A stretch of DNA of 41,207 nt, from positions 1 to 41,207 of the forward strand of contig NZ_WOEZ01000215.1 in NCBI RefSeq assembly GCF_013177735.1, given 5' to 3'. Below the pieces are notes generated by a model. That model was not told where the DNA came from. It ran no database searches and was given only the letters and a program-made list of their open reading frames with translations. Of the stretch, positions 41,099-41,207 are shown piece after piece. Each line of letters begins with the position of its first letter. The first letter of the stretch is position 1. The translations under genes and the position numbers were made by a program. The DNA is from Paraburkholderia elongata (GTDB taxonomy: Bacteria > Pseudomonadota > Gammaproteobacteria > Burkholderiales > Burkholderiaceae).

Positions 41099-41207
41099 TG
41101 CACACCTCCGTACGTCACTGAAAAGCAAGGGTTCCCTGATCAGGATCAGGTGTTACCGCTATGTCGATACCACCCGCTGCGGCTTGCTTGACCGCGGGCG
41201 CTTGCAG
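41082..41207 (-). CDS. Partial genes beyond the IS element (gene tail and truncated gene start)
   Basis: On the minus strand 41115-41207 is the last 30 codons of a gene entering from outside (LQAPAVKQAAAGGIDIAVTP, then DPDQGTLAFQ and TGA). Eighteen bases later GGAGGTGTGCATC leads to an ATG (41096) and MSGIGSN, which then runs into the IS element. This is the normal spacing of a two-gene operon whose second gene was cut by the IS. Products unknown. Confidence 0.35.

Overview
The window looks like a Burkholderiaceae chromosome segment, most likely Paraburkholderia, Caballeronia or Burkholderia. The basis is GC-rich coding, the style of the CcsB, Ohr and HiPIP proteins, and the IS66, IS110 and IS1634 remnants. 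No sequence search was possible, so the genus is an inference.

Region 1 (1-18680, all minus strand) is a large redox cluster built for the cell envelope and outside. In transcription order it holds: a two-domain multicopper oxidase subunit with a type-1 copper site (17115-18680); a second multicopper oxidase subunit carrying complementary trinuclear-site histidines but no type-1 cysteine (15452-17104); a 2759-residue secreted protein with degenerate cupredoxin domains, Ig/SdrD-like modules and a parallel beta-helix (7155-15434); a small secreted protein; two paralogous LolA-fold periplasmic proteins; and a cytochrome c fused to a periplasmic binding protein. After a 297-base gap come a fused monohaem cytochrome-porin of the Cyc2 type (frameshifted here), a dihaem cytochrome c4-like protein and the start of ccsB for haem attachment. 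The cytochrome-porin and the first oxidase gene share a 29-bp upstream element (23 of 29 identical), which suggests joint control. I read the set as an outer-surface oxidation or extracellular electron-transfer system, perhaps for Fe(II), Mn(II) or a phenolic substrate. The substrate is not shown by the sequence.

Region 2 (19411-20574, plus) has an MXKDX-repeat protein, a small protein and a Tat-exported HiPIP, another periplasmic electron carrier.

Region 3 (21035-25148, plus) is a type I-F Cascade operon, csy1 to csy4, with a two-repeat, one-spacer array and no cas1 or cas2-3 in view.

Region 4 (25250-33091) is accessory DNA: an IS66 transposase remnant, a degraded HTH gene, an AlpA-type regulator, a zinc-ribbon protein, an orphan HigA antitoxin, three tightly overlapping genes of unknown function with a second degraded copy about 3.6 kb away, an S53 serine-carboxyl peptidase and a metallophosphoesterase remnant.

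Region 5 (33092-41207) has an orphan sugar-binding protein, a peroxiredoxin pseudogene behind a histidine-rich leader peptide and terminator, a frameshifted IS110 element, an SRPBCC protein, an outer-membrane barrel remnant, a TetR-ohr unit with three matching palindromes, and an esterase cut off by an IS1634-type element. That element also truncates a gene on its far side.
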